From Halomicronema sp. CCY15110 (GTDB lineage: Bacteria > Cyanobacteriota > Cyanobacteriia > Phormidesmidales > Phormidesmidaceae), in the NCBI RefSeq assembly GCF_016888165.1, contig NZ_JACSWC010000134.1:1-33389 (forward strand): a stretch of 33,389 bases of DNA, in the 5' to 3' direction. The position numbers and the translations under genes are program-made. The notes under the pieces were generated by a model, which saw only the letters and a list, made by a program, of their open reading frames with translations, was not told the DNA's origin and made no database searches. This document shows positions 14,961-23,266 of this stretch, piece after piece; position 1 is the first letter of the stretch, and the number at the start of each line of letters is the position of its first letter.

Positions 14961-15872
14961 ATGAAACGGCGGCAATTGGTCGGCTGGGGACTCATTGGAG
15001 TTTGCTTGGCGCTCCTGTTCAACCTGACGGGGTGTAATCAGCGATCCGCTCCCTCCGGCGGCCCCAGCCGTTTGGTCATCGGTCTCGTTAGCTACGATAC
15101 GGGGGCGGCAGCCTCGGTCGATGCCTACACGCCGCTCAAAAACTATCTGAGCGAAGCTTTGGGGGCTCAGATCGAGCTAGAACCCGTGTTTAACGAACTG
15201 CGGGCAGTGGAGCAGATTCAGGCCCAAGCGTGGGATTTGGCTTTTGCTCCGGCAGGGTTGGCCGCGATCGCCGTCGAGGATGCGCAATACATTCCCCTGT
15301 TTCCGTTGCAGGGCAGCCCAAAACAGCGATCGGTGGTGGTCGTCCCCGCTGATAGCACCGCTGAGTCTTTGTCTGATTTGGCGAATGAAGTGATTGCATT
15401 AGGTGAGCCGGGGTCGGCCACCGGCTACTACCTACCGCTATACGACTTGTATGGGTTGACCTTTGCCGAAATTCGCTTTGCGCCGACGCCCAAGACGGTT
15501 CTAGAGTGGCTTGCTCAGGGCGACGTGGCGGCTGGCGCGCTTTCAGAAGAAGACTATCAACAATATCGCAATGAGTTTGACGCCAATACTTTGCGGGTGC
15601 TGCATGAGAGCCGCACGATCAACAACGGCGCGGTGTTGCTCAGTCCCGCGATCGATCGCAACCAGCAGCGACTCATTGAGGACGCCATGCAGGCGGCCCC
15701 GGCCAGCGTCGCCTCCGATGCCGGCTATATCGCCAACGCCGCACCTCCGACTTTTGACCAACTCATTCAGCTCGTGGACAAAGTGCGCCCCCTGGAAGAT
15801 CGTGTACGAGAGCAACCAGCGGTCTTGACGATGCCGGGCGAAGGGTCAGCGGCGGAAGAGGCGGCTCCATAA
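14961..15872 (+). CDS. PhnD-like phosphate/phosphonate-type ABC substrate-binding lipoprotein
   Basis: A 303-residue lipoprotein with a signal peptide (KRR, then a hydrophobic core) and lipobox LTGC, modified Cys25. The mature part begins RLVIGLVSYDTGAAASVDAYTPLKNYLSEALG, the N-terminal lobe of PhnD/SsuA/TauA-type binding proteins of the phosphonate-phosphite family. It continues with WDLAFAPAGLAAIA and the GEPGSATGYYLPLYDLYG segment where ligand oxyanions are usually bound by Ser/Thr. No permease or ATPase gene adjoins, so it is an orphan binding protein that may feed another transporter or a sensor. The next gene on the same strand, 482 bp away, is the cyclase-kinase. The last 30 residues are low-complexity and acidic. 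The ligand cannot be assigned. Confidence 0.88.
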   Translation: MKRRQLVGWGLIGVCLALLFNLTGCNQRSAPSGGPSRLVIGLVSYDTGAAASVDAYTPLKNYLSEALGAQIELEPVFNELRAVEQIQAQAWDLAFAPAGLAAIAVEDAQYIPLFPLQGSPKQRSVVVVPADSTAESLSDLANEVIALGEPGSATGYYLPLYDLYGLTFAEIRFAPTPKTVLEWLAQGDVAAGALSEEDYQQYRNEFDANTLRVLHESRTINNGAVLLSPAIDRNQQRLIEDAMQAAPASVASDAGYIANAAPPTFDQLIQLVDKVRPLEDRVREQPAVLTMPGEGSAAEEAAP

Positions 15873-16354
15873 AGGCCGCTCCCCCAAGAAAAGCTATCGC
15901 CGGAAAACGAGCATCTGTGACCACGCCGCAAACGGCGGGTTGCTAAAAACGGCGGGTTGCTCAGCTGGGCGTCAAGCAACGATCGCTGCTGGGACATCGG
16001 CTGGCAGAAGAAAATGACGGGCCATCTGAACTCAATGCCAAAATCGATCTGGCAGCGACATCACGGGCTTGTCATGTGATCAGAATTTCGCTGAGGACAC
16101 CCGTAAAATTCCATGAAACTGGCTCCATACTGACATCAATCACAGCGGCTTACGTTACGGTAGTCGTAAATTGATCAATAACTGTGGCAGTTACGGATTG
16201 ACGACGATCGGCGTAACGGGTACGCAGGCCCAGTTTTTTGACTGTCCTACACAATTTGTAGGTAAATCGGCAGCTCAGGGTTGAAGCATCTGATTAGTAG
16301 CAGAGCCTTTTGAGTAAAGGCCCTGACGATAGGTGGCATATTTTTCCCAATGGT
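15873..16354. other. Spacer upstream of the cyclase-kinase gene, with a 17-bp tandem duplication
   Basis: 482 bp with no gene. AAACGGCGGGTTGCT occurs at 15930-15944 and again at 15947-15961, a 17-bp period. A small hairpin, GCCTTT (16305-16310) with AAAGGC (16316-16321), lies about 35 bases upstream of the ATG used for the next gene and could affect its translation. Confidence 0.5.
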
Positions 16355-18526
16355 ATGAATTATCCGATACCTGACAACTCCCAAGGACAGCGAACCCTCG
16401 CAGCGATCGTGTTGACCGATGCGGTGGGCTTTAGTGCCCGCATGTCGATTGATGAGGAGAATACCCTCAGCCTGATTCATCGTGACTTGGGGCTAATGGA
16501 ATCCTTGTGTCAACAGTTCGAAGGACGGATGATTAAGTCTACGGGCGATGGGCTGCTGATGTGTTTTTCGAGTGCGGTGCAGGCGGTGCACTGTAGTTTA
16601 GAAATGCAGCATCAACTGGCCGATGCCTACCAGGCCATTCCCCCAGAGCAGCGCCTCGAACATCGCATTGGCGTGCACCTGGGGGATGTCTTCTTTAAAG
16701 ATGGCGATGTGATGGGCAATGGGGTCAACATTGCGGCCCGGTTGCAAACCGAAGCTCACCCAGGGGGCATCTGCATCTCACAGATTGCTTACGATGTGGT
16801 GAAATCGCGAGTGGAGCTGAACGCGACCTACGCTGGCCCGCTGCAACTTAAAAATATTCAGGAACCACAACCGGCTTACCATATTGACCCTCATGGCAAA
16901 GCGGCGACCGATGATGCCACCGCGACCTACCAAGAGTCGGTGATCTCCTCAGAGGCGACCCGGCGAGAGCCTGATCATGCGGGTTCGTCCCGAGCCAAGC
17001 TGGGGCCGGGCAGTAAGGTGGGAGGTCGCTATGTGATTCAGCGGGTACTGGGCCAAGGGGGGTTTGGCCGCTCATATTTGGTCGAAGATTCCCAGCGATT
17101 TGGGGAAGCGTGTGTCCTGAAGGAGTTTTTTCCCCGCAATGCGTCGAAGCGATCGCTGCAAAAAGCCCTGGATCTCTTCAAGCGCGAAGCCAAAACGCTG
17201 TATCAAATCAACCATCCTCAGGTGCCCAAGTTTCTGGCGGGCTTTACCCAAGAGCAACGCCTGTTTATCGTGCAGGAGTACATCGACGGCGTCACCTATT
17301 CGCACCTGCTCAAAGAGCGTAAGCGCAACGGCCAGACCTTCACTGAACCTGAGATTAAGCGCTGGCTGATTCATATGCTGCAAGTGCTGGAGTATCTCCA
17401 TGGCTTAAATATCGTGCATCGCGATATCTCTCCGGACAATGTCATGTATTGCCGCGAACGCGACCTGCCCATTCTCATCGACTTTGGGCTGGTCAACGAT
17501 GCCATGAATGAGATTTTGTCGGGCGAAGACGAGCAAGACGAGGATGCACCGCGCACGGCCACGGTGGTGGGCAAATTTGGCTATTCCCCGCCGGAGCAGA
17601 TTCAACTAGGCCAATGCTTTCCGTGTAGTGATCTGTATGCGTTGGGGGTGACCGCGATCGTCATGCTCACCGGACGCTATCCGCGCGAATTGATGAATCG
17701 CCATACCCTCGATTGGCAATGGGAACAGCAGGTGGCGATCAGCTCCTCGTTTGCGATGTTGCTGCGCCAGCTGATCCATCGTCAGCCGCAGGAGCGGTTT
17801 CAGTCGGCGTTGGCGGTGCTCGAAGCCCTCACGCCGCTGCTCGGGGTCGAAGAAGTCAGTTCCCCCCTGCCGCAGTCGATGCTCACTATGACGCGCATTG
17901 ATCTGTCGCCGGATCCCCAAGCGGCCCCGGAATTTAATGCACCGATGCACATTCGTTCGACTTCGTTGCTGCAAAATGAGGCGTTTGTCTCTCGCTGTCG
18001 AGAGGAGTTGACCCGCTGCATCGGCCCGATGGCGACCCTCATTATTGAAGACGCGATCGATCAATATCCGGATGCCAGTCCCCACGAATTGGTGGAAATT
18101 TTGGCGTCACAACTGTCTGATGGCAAACAGGCAGAGCAGTTTGTCAGCAGTATTCATTTATCGAGTGCAGCGGCCAATCCTACTAGTCAGGTGAGTCGCT
18201 CGGGGCTGACGCGATCGCAGGGAGCCACGAGTGCAGCCCGCTCCATCAGCCAGGGCCACAGCCGCGCTTCAGGGTTCCCCTCCAGTCCTAGCATCAGTGG
18301 TGAGCCGTCAACCAATGATGAGACTGGAGCAGGCTTGAGTCCAGACTTTATCCACCAATGCCAACAGGCGCTAACCCGCTGTGTCGGCCCGATGGCGGCG
18401 ATGCTGATTGAGGATGCGCTGGCCGATTATGCTCACCTCCAACGGCCCGATTTTGTCGCGCAGTTGGCAACTGAAATTCCTGATCCCAAAAAGGCGCAGG
18501 AATTTCAACAGCAGTTACTGGGATAA
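16355..18526 (+). CDS. Class III nucleotidyl cyclase fused to a Ser/Thr protein kinase
   Basis: A 723-residue fusion. Residues about 12-180 are a class III cyclase domain with metal-binding Asp22 (LTDAVGFS) and Asp65 (TGDG), Lys61, Asp118 (DVMGNGVN), and Asn125 and Arg129 (NIAAR). All expected catalytic residues are present, and the Lys/Asp pair suggests ATP as substrate and cAMP as product. Residues about 225-505 are a Hanks-type kinase: LGQGGFGRSYLV loop, Lys256, HRD Asp357 (HRDISPDN), DFG Asp376 and a GYSPPEQ activation-segment end. The C-terminus holds two related copies of a 55-residue domain, RCREELTRCIGPMATLIIED and QCQQALTRCVGPMAAMLIED, of a type found in bacterial kinases and cyclases. 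No membrane segment. The ATG at 16355 is chosen over TTG at 16310 because the domain begins soon after. Its 3' end overlaps the next, convergent gene by 12 bp. Confidence 0.9.
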   Translation: MNYPIPDNSQGQRTLAAIVLTDAVGFSARMSIDEENTLSLIHRDLGLMESLCQQFEGRMIKSTGDGLLMCFSSAVQAVHCSLEMQHQLADAYQAIPPEQRLEHRIGVHLGDVFFKDGDVMGNGVNIAARLQTEAHPGGICISQIAYDVVKSRVELNATYAGPLQLKNIQEPQPAYHIDPHGKAATDDATATYQESVISSEATRREPDHAGSSRAKLGPGSKVGGRYVIQRVLGQGGFGRSYLVEDSQRFGEACVLKEFFPRNASKRSLQKALDLFKREAKTLYQINHPQVPKFLAGFTQEQRLFIVQEYIDGVTYSHLLKERKRNGQTFTEPEIKRWLIHMLQVLEYLHGLNIVHRDISPDNVMYCRERDLPILIDFGLVNDAMNEILSGEDEQDEDAPRTATVVGKFGYSPPEQIQLGQCFPCSDLYALGVTAIVMLTGRYPRELMNRHTLDWQWEQQVAISSSFAMLLRQLIHRQPQERFQSALAVLEALTPLLGVEEVSSPLPQSMLTMTRIDLSPDPQAAPEFNAPMHIRSTSLLQNEAFVSRCREELTRCIGPMATLIIEDAIDQYPDASPHELVEILASQLSDGKQAEQFVSSIHLSSAAANPTSQVSRSGLTRSQGATSAARSISQGHSRASGFPSSPSISGEPSTNDETGAGLSPDFIHQCQQALTRCVGPMAAMLIEDALADYAHLQRPDFVAQLATEIPDPKKAQEFQQQLLG

Positions 18527-19459
18527 GTCGTTAGACGAAGAACCACTGCGTCGCCCCTCGCGATAGCGCTCTAACCGTTTCATCGCCATTTGCAAACTCA
18601 AGCGCATGCGGTTAAACGCTTCGGCCAGTTTGCCCACTTCGTCTTGCGAGTCCTGCGTGAATTCGGCCTCGGTATCGCCCATGCTGACGGCCTCGGCCAC
18701 CATTGCCATGCGGTTCAGCGGTTTAACCACGAAGCGCTTGAGCCATAGGTTGACCAGGACGATCGCCACCGCAAACGCCACGATAAAGATTCCTAAAATC
18801 AGCACTAAAGACTGTCTGGCGGCCTGCACGACTCGTTCGGCGGGGACGGAAATCATTTGTGCCCCAACGATTTCATCCAATTCCCAACCGAAGCCATTTT
18901 CGGAGCCATAGCGCTCAATCATGCTGGCCGGGGCCGCCGCTGGGGTACTGTGGCATTCCAGACAGCTTTGCTGAGTAATTTTGATGGGGCGAGCAATGTA
19001 GTAGAGATCTCCCGCTGGGGTACTGCGAAAGCCACTGACTTCTGAAGCACTGTTGGGATTGGCCCGAAAACTGTTGACGAGTTCGGTCTCAAAGGCATCA
19101 GCCTTGTCCCTCAAGTTAGTGGGGTTGAGAGTTGCTTCTTTGTAAAAAAAGTCACTGTAGTTCGGGTTCAGGCGAAAGGTTTCAAAGACCTCGCGGGCGG
19201 AATAAGCGGGCACACTTTCGGGGAGAAATTCTTCGTCCAGCCGATCCGCAATTTCGGGTTGCACCTGCTCGCTGGTGTAACCGCGAATGGCGTTCATGGT
19301 TTCCATTAGCATGAGGGCGTTGGTGGTGAGTTGGCCTTGGGTGCCGCGATTGAGCACCGAAGAGAGGGCCACACCACTGGCCAGCACGCCGCCTAAGAAG
19401 ACTAACGTGAGCAAGAGCGTAAATTTTTGACCTAGTTGCAGATTTTTAAGCTTAATCAT
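18515..19459 (-). CDS. HAMP-domain sensor with a Tll0287-like (DUF3365) c-haem domain
   Basis: A 314-residue membrane receptor-like protein. Membrane helices lie at about 12-34 and 217-240. The periplasmic part between them (about 40-215) is a Tll0287-like/DUF3365 domain ending in the haem-attachment motif CLECH (166-170), expected to bind c-type haem and sense redox state or small ligands. A HAMP domain follows (about 240-292: VKPLNRMAMVAEAV, DEVGKLAEAFNRM). The chain ends 22 residues later with no kinase, cyclase or methyl-accepting domain, so it must signal through a partner. The cyclase-kinase encoded on the opposite strand is the nearest candidate, with 12-bp overlapping 3' ends, but this is inference. 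Start ATG precedes KLKNLQLGQKF, a normal cytoplasmic lead into the first helix. Confidence 0.9.
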   Translation of the reverse strand: MIKLKNLQLGQKFTLLLTLVFLGGVLASGVALSSVLNRGTQGQLTTNALMLMETMNAIRGYTSEQVQPEIADRLDEEFLPESVPAYSAREVFETFRLNPNYSDFFYKEATLNPTNLRDKADAFETELVNSFRANPNSASEVSGFRSTPAGDLYYIARPIKITQQSCLECHSTPAAAPASMIERYGSENGFGWELDEIVGAQMISVPAERVVQAARQSLVLILGIFIVAFAVAIVLVNLWLKRFVVKPLNRMAMVAEAVSMGDTEAEFTQDSQDEVGKLAEAFNRMRLSLQMAMKRLERYREGRRSGSSSNDLSQ

Positions 19460-19746
19460 AGGGGGCGACTACTCATGGAGGACTCTGTAATGTCAATACA
19501 CATGCAATGACGGGATTTCGGGGAAGTGACCATCAGGCAAAGTTGCCAGAACCGTGCCATCACGTTCGCATGACAATTTCGGGGTTTCTCCTAACCTTCC
19601 CAGCGGCAATAATCCTGATGTAGCACCCTGTTCTGATTTCCCTCCAATCTACGCACAGAGTGCTCGGAAGGTTCCAAAACTTTGCTTTCATTTCATTTCA
19701 TGCGATCGCGACTGTCAACTGGGTCACGAGCATTGAGGGCAAGGGT

Positions 19747-20706
19747 TCATTCTGCCGAGGCTACCGTCAGGCAGTCGTGGAGCGATCGCCAGCCCAGCCC
19801 CTCATATCGCGCCAGTTCCCGCTGGGGATGCAAAATTTCCACCAAGATTTCCAAAGAATCCACCAAGCGCGGCCCCGGACGGTTGAAATATTGATTGCCG
19901 TCGGTGACATACACGCGCCCCGTCTTGACGGCCCGGAGCATAGACCAATAGGGATGATCGCGTAACCCCCGACTCTCGCGGATCGTCGTCGCCATGTCGT
20001 AACCACAGGGCATCAAAATGATCACTTCGGGGTCAGTCTTAACGAGATCATTCCAGGTAATCCACGGGGAATGTTGACCGACTTGGGCCAGCAGCGCCCG
20101 TCCCCCCGCCAGGGACACCAATTCCGGCACCCAGTTGCCCGCCGACATCAGCGGATCGGGCCACTCGATGCACACTACCGTGGGGCGGTGAGAGACCGTT
20201 GCCACCTGCTGCTGGCAGCGGTCAACGCGGGCTTGGAGGGCCGCGATCGCCGCCTCCGCCCTGGCCGCTCCAGCATCCCCCAACAGCGCGATCGCCACCT
20301 GACGAATATCACCCCACACCTCTTCCAGACGATTCGGTTGCAGTGACAAAATTTGGGGCGATAGGCCGGTGAGGGCAGCTACCGCCGCTTCCACCTCTGG
20401 CAGACTGACGGCACAGACTTCACACTGGGCCTGGGTCAGAATGTGGGTCGGTTGCAGCGCTTGCAACACATCGGTCTTGATTTGGTAAACACTCAGCGCC
20501 GATTGCAGTAGCTGGGTCACGCGATCGTGGATTTCGCCACTGGTGCCCTCGGGATTGAATTTGGGCGCAGTGCAGGTGGGCAGCGCGGTCACCGCCGCTG
20601 GAAAATCGCACTCATGGCTACGCCCGACCTGATACTCCGTCAGGCCGAGGCAGTGCACAATTTCTGTCGCGCTGGGCAGTAGGGAAACAATTTTGAGCGG
20701 GTTCAT
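19747..20706 (-). CDS. BtuF-like cobalamin-binding protein
   Basis: A 319-residue protein of the helical-backbone (class III) periplasmic binding family. It begins IVSLLPSATEIVHCLGL, has LTQAQCEVCAVSLPEVEAAVAAL, GNWVPELVSLAGG and NRPGPRLVDSLEILVEILHP, all typical of the BtuF/cobalamin-binding group. Known members deliver vitamin B12 to BtuCD, but this one has no signal peptide or lipobox, as in many cyanobacterial homologues, and no permease genes adjoin. It may therefore act in the cytoplasm in corrinoid handling; this is uncertain. The start ATG at 20706 is supported by the conserved N-terminal strand beginning at residue 6. The gene is followed by a 287-bp spacer and preceded by a repeat-rich 383-bp spacer. 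Confidence 0.82.
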   Translation of the reverse strand: MNPLKIVSLLPSATEIVHCLGLTEYQVGRSHECDFPAAVTALPTCTAPKFNPEGTSGEIHDRVTQLLQSALSVYQIKTDVLQALQPTHILTQAQCEVCAVSLPEVEAAVAALTGLSPQILSLQPNRLEEVWGDIRQVAIALLGDAGAARAEAAIAALQARVDRCQQQVATVSHRPTVVCIEWPDPLMSAGNWVPELVSLAGGRALLAQVGQHSPWITWNDLVKTDPEVIILMPCGYDMATTIRESRGLRDHPYWSMLRAVKTGRVYVTDGNQYFNRPGPRLVDSLEILVEILHPQRELARYEGLGWRSLHDCLTVASAE

Positions 20707-20842
20707 GGCAGGGCACCGAAGTCAGCAATGGAGACTTAGGGACACTATATCGGCCCCGTTGGTTTCTGGAACTGGCGATCGGGGCAGGTATTTCTAAGTT
20801 GGTGCATACCGCCCCAGCAGCATCCGCAGGACAATGGCCGCT

Positions 20843-20926
20843 GAGGGGTGACGGGCGAGGGGTGACGGGCGAGGGGCGGGGGGCAAGGGGTGACGGGCGA
20901 GGGGCGGGGGGCAAGGGGTGACGGGC
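20843..20926 (+). repeat. Tandem array of six 14-bp G-rich units
   Basis: Two GAGGGGTGACGGGC units are followed by two copies of a 28-bp double unit, GAGGGGCGGGGGGC plus AAGGGGTGACGGGC. The plus strand is strongly G-rich, with runs of four to six G spaced by a few bases. The array ends directly at an inverted-repeat element (20929-20989). It lies upstream of the BtuF-like gene on the minus strand. Confidence 0.85.
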
Positions 20927-20928
20927 GA

Positions 20929-20989
20929 GGGGACGGTTCCCTGTCGGATCAACCGAGACAGTCAGGAATAGTCCGAGGGAACCGTCCCC
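20929..20989. repeat. Palindromic element with GGGGACGGTTCCCT arms, copy 1
   Basis: Perfect 14-bp inverted arms, GGGGACGGTTCCCT (20929-20942) and AGGGAACCGTCCCC (20976-20989), enclose 33 bases. A second element with the same arm sequence is at 32437-32510. The arms resemble the REP-like hairpins associated with IS200/RAYT-type transposases in other bacteria; no transposase is present here. Confidence 0.75.
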
Positions 20990-21089
20990 TAACAGTTCCC
21001 TGACCGGTTAGTCCCCTAACAAGGTTAGATTTTTGGGGCAACGGGGTTACGTGTTCAGCCGTGGGGGGGCAATCGCCACGCCAAAAGCT

Positions 21090-22004
21090 TCACAGTTCCC
21101 ACGGCAGGGGCGCAGCATCGGTTTCGGGGGGCTCTGCGGGGGCGGTCTGGGGCGATCGCAATGCCTCCAAGCCCTGAAAGTCAAAGAGCTGCGGGTCGGC
21201 CAACTGACTCTCGGAAACGTGCTGCAAGCTACGAAAAATCGAGTCCACCCGCCCCGGCGATTCCCGTTCCCACTGGGTCAGCATTTGCTTGATCTGCACC
21301 CGTTGTAAATTGTCTTGGGAGCCGCAGAGAGTGCAGGGAATGATGGGAAACTGCCGCTGGCGGGCATACCGAGCGATGTCTTTTTCTGGACAGTAGGCGA
21401 GGGGACGAATGACAATGTGGCGGCGATCGTCCGTCAGCAGCTTGGGCGGCATCGCCTTCATGCGTCCCCCGTGGAAGAGGTTGAGGAAAAACGTTTCCAC
21501 CAGGTCGTCGCGATGATGACCCAGGGCAATTTTCGTCACCCCTTCCTCCGCTGCGACCCGATACAACACCCCCCGCCGCAGCCGCGAACAGAGGCCACAC
21601 ATGGTCTTGCCTGCCGGAATTACCCGCTGCACCACGCTGTAGGTGTCTTGCTCCACAACGCGGAACGGCACCCCTAGTTGGCTCAAATACTCCGGCAGTA
21701 CGTGGGCGGGAAAATTCGGCTGCTTTTGATCCAGATTCACCGCCAGCAGCTCAAACTGCACGGGGGCGCGGCGCTGCAAACTCATCAGCATGTCCAACAG
21801 GGTGTAAGAGTCTTTGCCACCGGACAGGCACACCATCACTTTGTCCCCGTCTTGAATCATGCCGTAGTCTTCAATGGCTTTACCCACCTGCGATCGCAGC
21901 CACGCCTGGAGTTTTTTGAAGGTTTTTGAGGTCGGTCGAGTGACGGGAGCCGTAGTCATAACCAATGAGGAATAGAGAACGCGGTCAACGGGGATGTCAT
22001 TCAT
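21090..22004 (-). CDS. ttcA: tRNA 2-thiocytidine(32) synthetase TtcA
   Basis: A PP-loop ATPase of the TtcA/TtuA family, 304 residues. It adenylates C32 of certain tRNAs and exchanges oxygen for sulfur using an iron-sulfur cluster. Visible are the PP-loop [13 protein letters not shown] (SGGKDS at 61-66), cluster cysteines MCGLC (Cys136, Cys139) and CTLCG (Cys224, Cys227), and [20 protein letters not shown], a TtcA hallmark. Residues 1-29 are poorly conserved, so the ATG at 21959 (MTTAPV) is an equally good start; neither has a clear ribosome-binding site. The last 30 residues are a lineage-specific tail. No operon partners. A tandem 16-bp repeat array sits in the divergent promoter region. Confidence 0.88.
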   Translation of the reverse strand: MNDIPVDRVLYSSLVMTTAPVTRPTSKTFKKLQAWLRSQVGKAIEDYGMIQDGDKVMVCLSGGKDSYTLLDMLMSLQRRAPVQFELLAVNLDQKQPNFPAHVLPEYLSQLGVPFRVVEQDTYSVVQRVIPAGKTMCGLCSRLRRGVLYRVAAEEGVTKIALGHHRDDLVETFFLNLFHGGRMKAMPPKLLTDDRRHIVIRPLAYCPEKDIARYARQRQFPIIPCTLCGSQDNLQRVQIKQMLTQWERESPGRVDSIFRSLQHVSESQLADPQLFDFQGLEALRSPQTAPAEPPETDAAPLPWEL

Positions 22005-22037
22005 TGTAGAGAGGGGCGATCGCTCTACTCAAGCAAT

Positions 22038-22101
22038 CCCTCACACCCAACCACCCTCACACCCAACCACCCTCACACCCAGCCACCCTCACACCCAGCC
22101 A
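22038..22101 (+). repeat. Four tandem copies of a 16-bp unit
   Basis: CCCTCACACCCAACCA occurs twice, then CCCTCACACCCAGCCA twice, without gaps. It lies between the divergent ttcA and DUF3177 genes, ending 38 bases before the latter's ATG, so its copy number could influence expression. It is of the short tandemly repeated type common in cyanobacteria. Confidence 0.9.
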
Positions 22102-22139
22102 CAGTGATACCCTATTAGAGCTGTCATTCCCCGCCATCA

Positions 22140-22769
22140 ATGCTGACTCTGCCCCCCCTGCTTGCTGCTACTGAACCCGCTGCCATGTGGTCGTTAGAGA
22201 AATTCGTCTGGGCAGACTATCGGATTGCGGTACTCTTCACGGTTTTTTTGCCCCTGATTTTGCTGATTTGGGCGTTTGTGCAAAAAAACGAAAGTATCCA
22301 GCGATTGTTGACCATCTACTGGCGTGTGGCGAGTCTGCTGATGATCACGGTGTATCTAATGATTGGCGGCTTGACGTTTAGCTTTCTGACCGGGCTGATG
22401 GCGCGTATCTTGATTCCGCTCAGCCTGTGGTTTTGGGAAGATCTCAACGAAGAGATTCGTGAACAACCTAACTCAGTGCTGCGATTTGTGTTTGTGGCCT
22501 GGCGCTGGGCGGTCAGCCTCTACAGCGCTGCCGGGGCGGTGTTTTTGGCGCTGTACATCCCCTGTGCATTTTCACGCGGTCAGTTTGCCGGGGCCGCTTG
22601 CCAGACGTGGCTACAGCCCCCCCTGCTGTACAAAGAAATGCTCCATGGCGGCTACACCAATGGTTTTCTCGCGTTCTTCGGCATCGTGGGCCTGCTGATT
22701 TATTTGCTGGTGCTGGGCTACTTTGTGTTTGTGCGACTGGGGCGTCAGGGCCGCTCCGCGATTAACTAA
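22140..22769 (+). CDS. DUF3177 family membrane protein
   Basis: A 209-residue hydrophobic protein with about five membrane segments (approximately 28-48, 62-95, 118-145, 170-198). The patterns DYRIAVLFTVFLPLILLIWA, RLLTIYWRVASLLMITVYLM and MARILIPLSLWFWEDLNEEI are those of DUF3177, a family almost confined to cyanobacteria and of unknown function. ATG at 22140 is the first in frame; a later ATG at 22185 (MWSLEKFVWADYR) is also possible and may be closer to the conserved start. Single gene, followed by a GC-rich hairpin. Confidence 0.82.
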   Translation: MLTLPPLLAATEPAAMWSLEKFVWADYRIAVLFTVFLPLILLIWAFVQKNESIQRLLTIYWRVASLLMITVYLMIGGLTFSFLTGLMARILIPLSLWFWEDLNEEIREQPNSVLRFVFVAWRWAVSLYSAAGAVFLALYIPCAFSRGQFAGAACQTWLQPPLLYKEMLHGGYTNGFLAFFGIVGLLIYLLVLGYFVFVRLGRQGRSAIN

Positions 22770-22776
22770 GCAGAAC

Positions 22777-22807
22777 GGGGTGGGTCGGTCAGCGGCTTAC
22801 CCACCCC
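22777..22807 (+). terminator. Hairpin after the DUF3177 gene
   Basis: GGGGTGGGT (22777-22785) pairs perfectly with ACCCACCCC (22799-22807) around a 13-base loop, 8 bases after the stop codon. No T tract follows. Likely a transcription terminator or 3'-end stabiliser. Confidence 0.6.
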
Positions 22808-22888
22808 ATTCGCCCCTCCCAAGAGGGGAACGTAACCGGTTTGGGCTTAACCCGAACTGACGTTAATTAAGTTCAGGGCGATCGCGTA

Positions 22889-23191
22889 ATGACTACCATG
22901 CTCCCGATCCAACGACTCGAACAATACACCTTTCGCTTTCCTCAAGAGGTGTTGATGCTCAATGCTCAAGTCAATGGCGAGGAGGATTTTGTGGTTGTGT
23001 TTCGCGGCTTTTCCAGCTCGCTGGTGAATCCGACGGCGGCGGATCCGGAAGTGCCCGTTTTGGCCGAGGACGCGGTCATTGAGACTGTCGATCGCCTGCA
23101 AGGCCCCTACAACCCAGACAATCCGCAGTATCTGGAACGGGATATTCCCTGGGCTGACTTTAGCGATCGCCTCACCGAACTGGGTCTTTAG
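22889..23191 (+). CDS. Small conserved cyanobacterial protein (DUF7734-like)
   Basis: A 100-residue soluble protein beginning RLEQYTFRFPQEVLMLNAQV, with FRGFSSSLVNPTAADPEVPV and IETVDRLQGPYNPDNPQYLE. I recognise this pattern from a small family conserved across cyanobacteria and plastids (I believe DUF7734); no function is known. The ATG at 22889 gives MTTMLPIQRLEQ; the second Met (22898) is possible. It stands alone and is followed by a strong symmetrical hairpin shared with the convergent pseudopilin operon. Confidence 0.75.
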   Translation: MTTMLPIQRLEQYTFRFPQEVLMLNAQVNGEEDFVVVFRGFSSSLVNPTAADPEVPVLAEDAVIETVDRLQGPYNPDNPQYLERDIPWADFSDRLTELGL

Positions 23192-23213
23192 GAGCGATCG
23201 GCCCAAAACCCTC

Positions 23214-23246
23214 AGACCCCCGGTTTTTGACAAAAACCGGGGGTCT
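23214..23246. terminator. Bidirectional hairpin between convergent genes
   Basis: AGACCCCCGGTTTTTG (23214-23229) is the exact reverse complement of CAAAAACCGGGGGTCT (23231-23246), with one base between. A G+C stem followed by a T run is thus formed in either direction. It lies 22 bases after the DUF7734-like gene and 20 bases after the last hps gene, and should serve both. Confidence 0.85.
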
Positions 23247-23266
23247 ATTCATGCACAACGGCCTGC

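Noticed and set aside
20843-20926. Possible CRISPR array
   Set aside because: The units are contiguous 14-mers with no unique spacers, and no cas gene is nearby; it is a simple tandem repeat.
22038-22101. Possible CRISPR or iteron origin
   Set aside because: No spacers, no replication initiator gene and no DnaA boxes were noticed; the array is an ordinary short tandem repeat.
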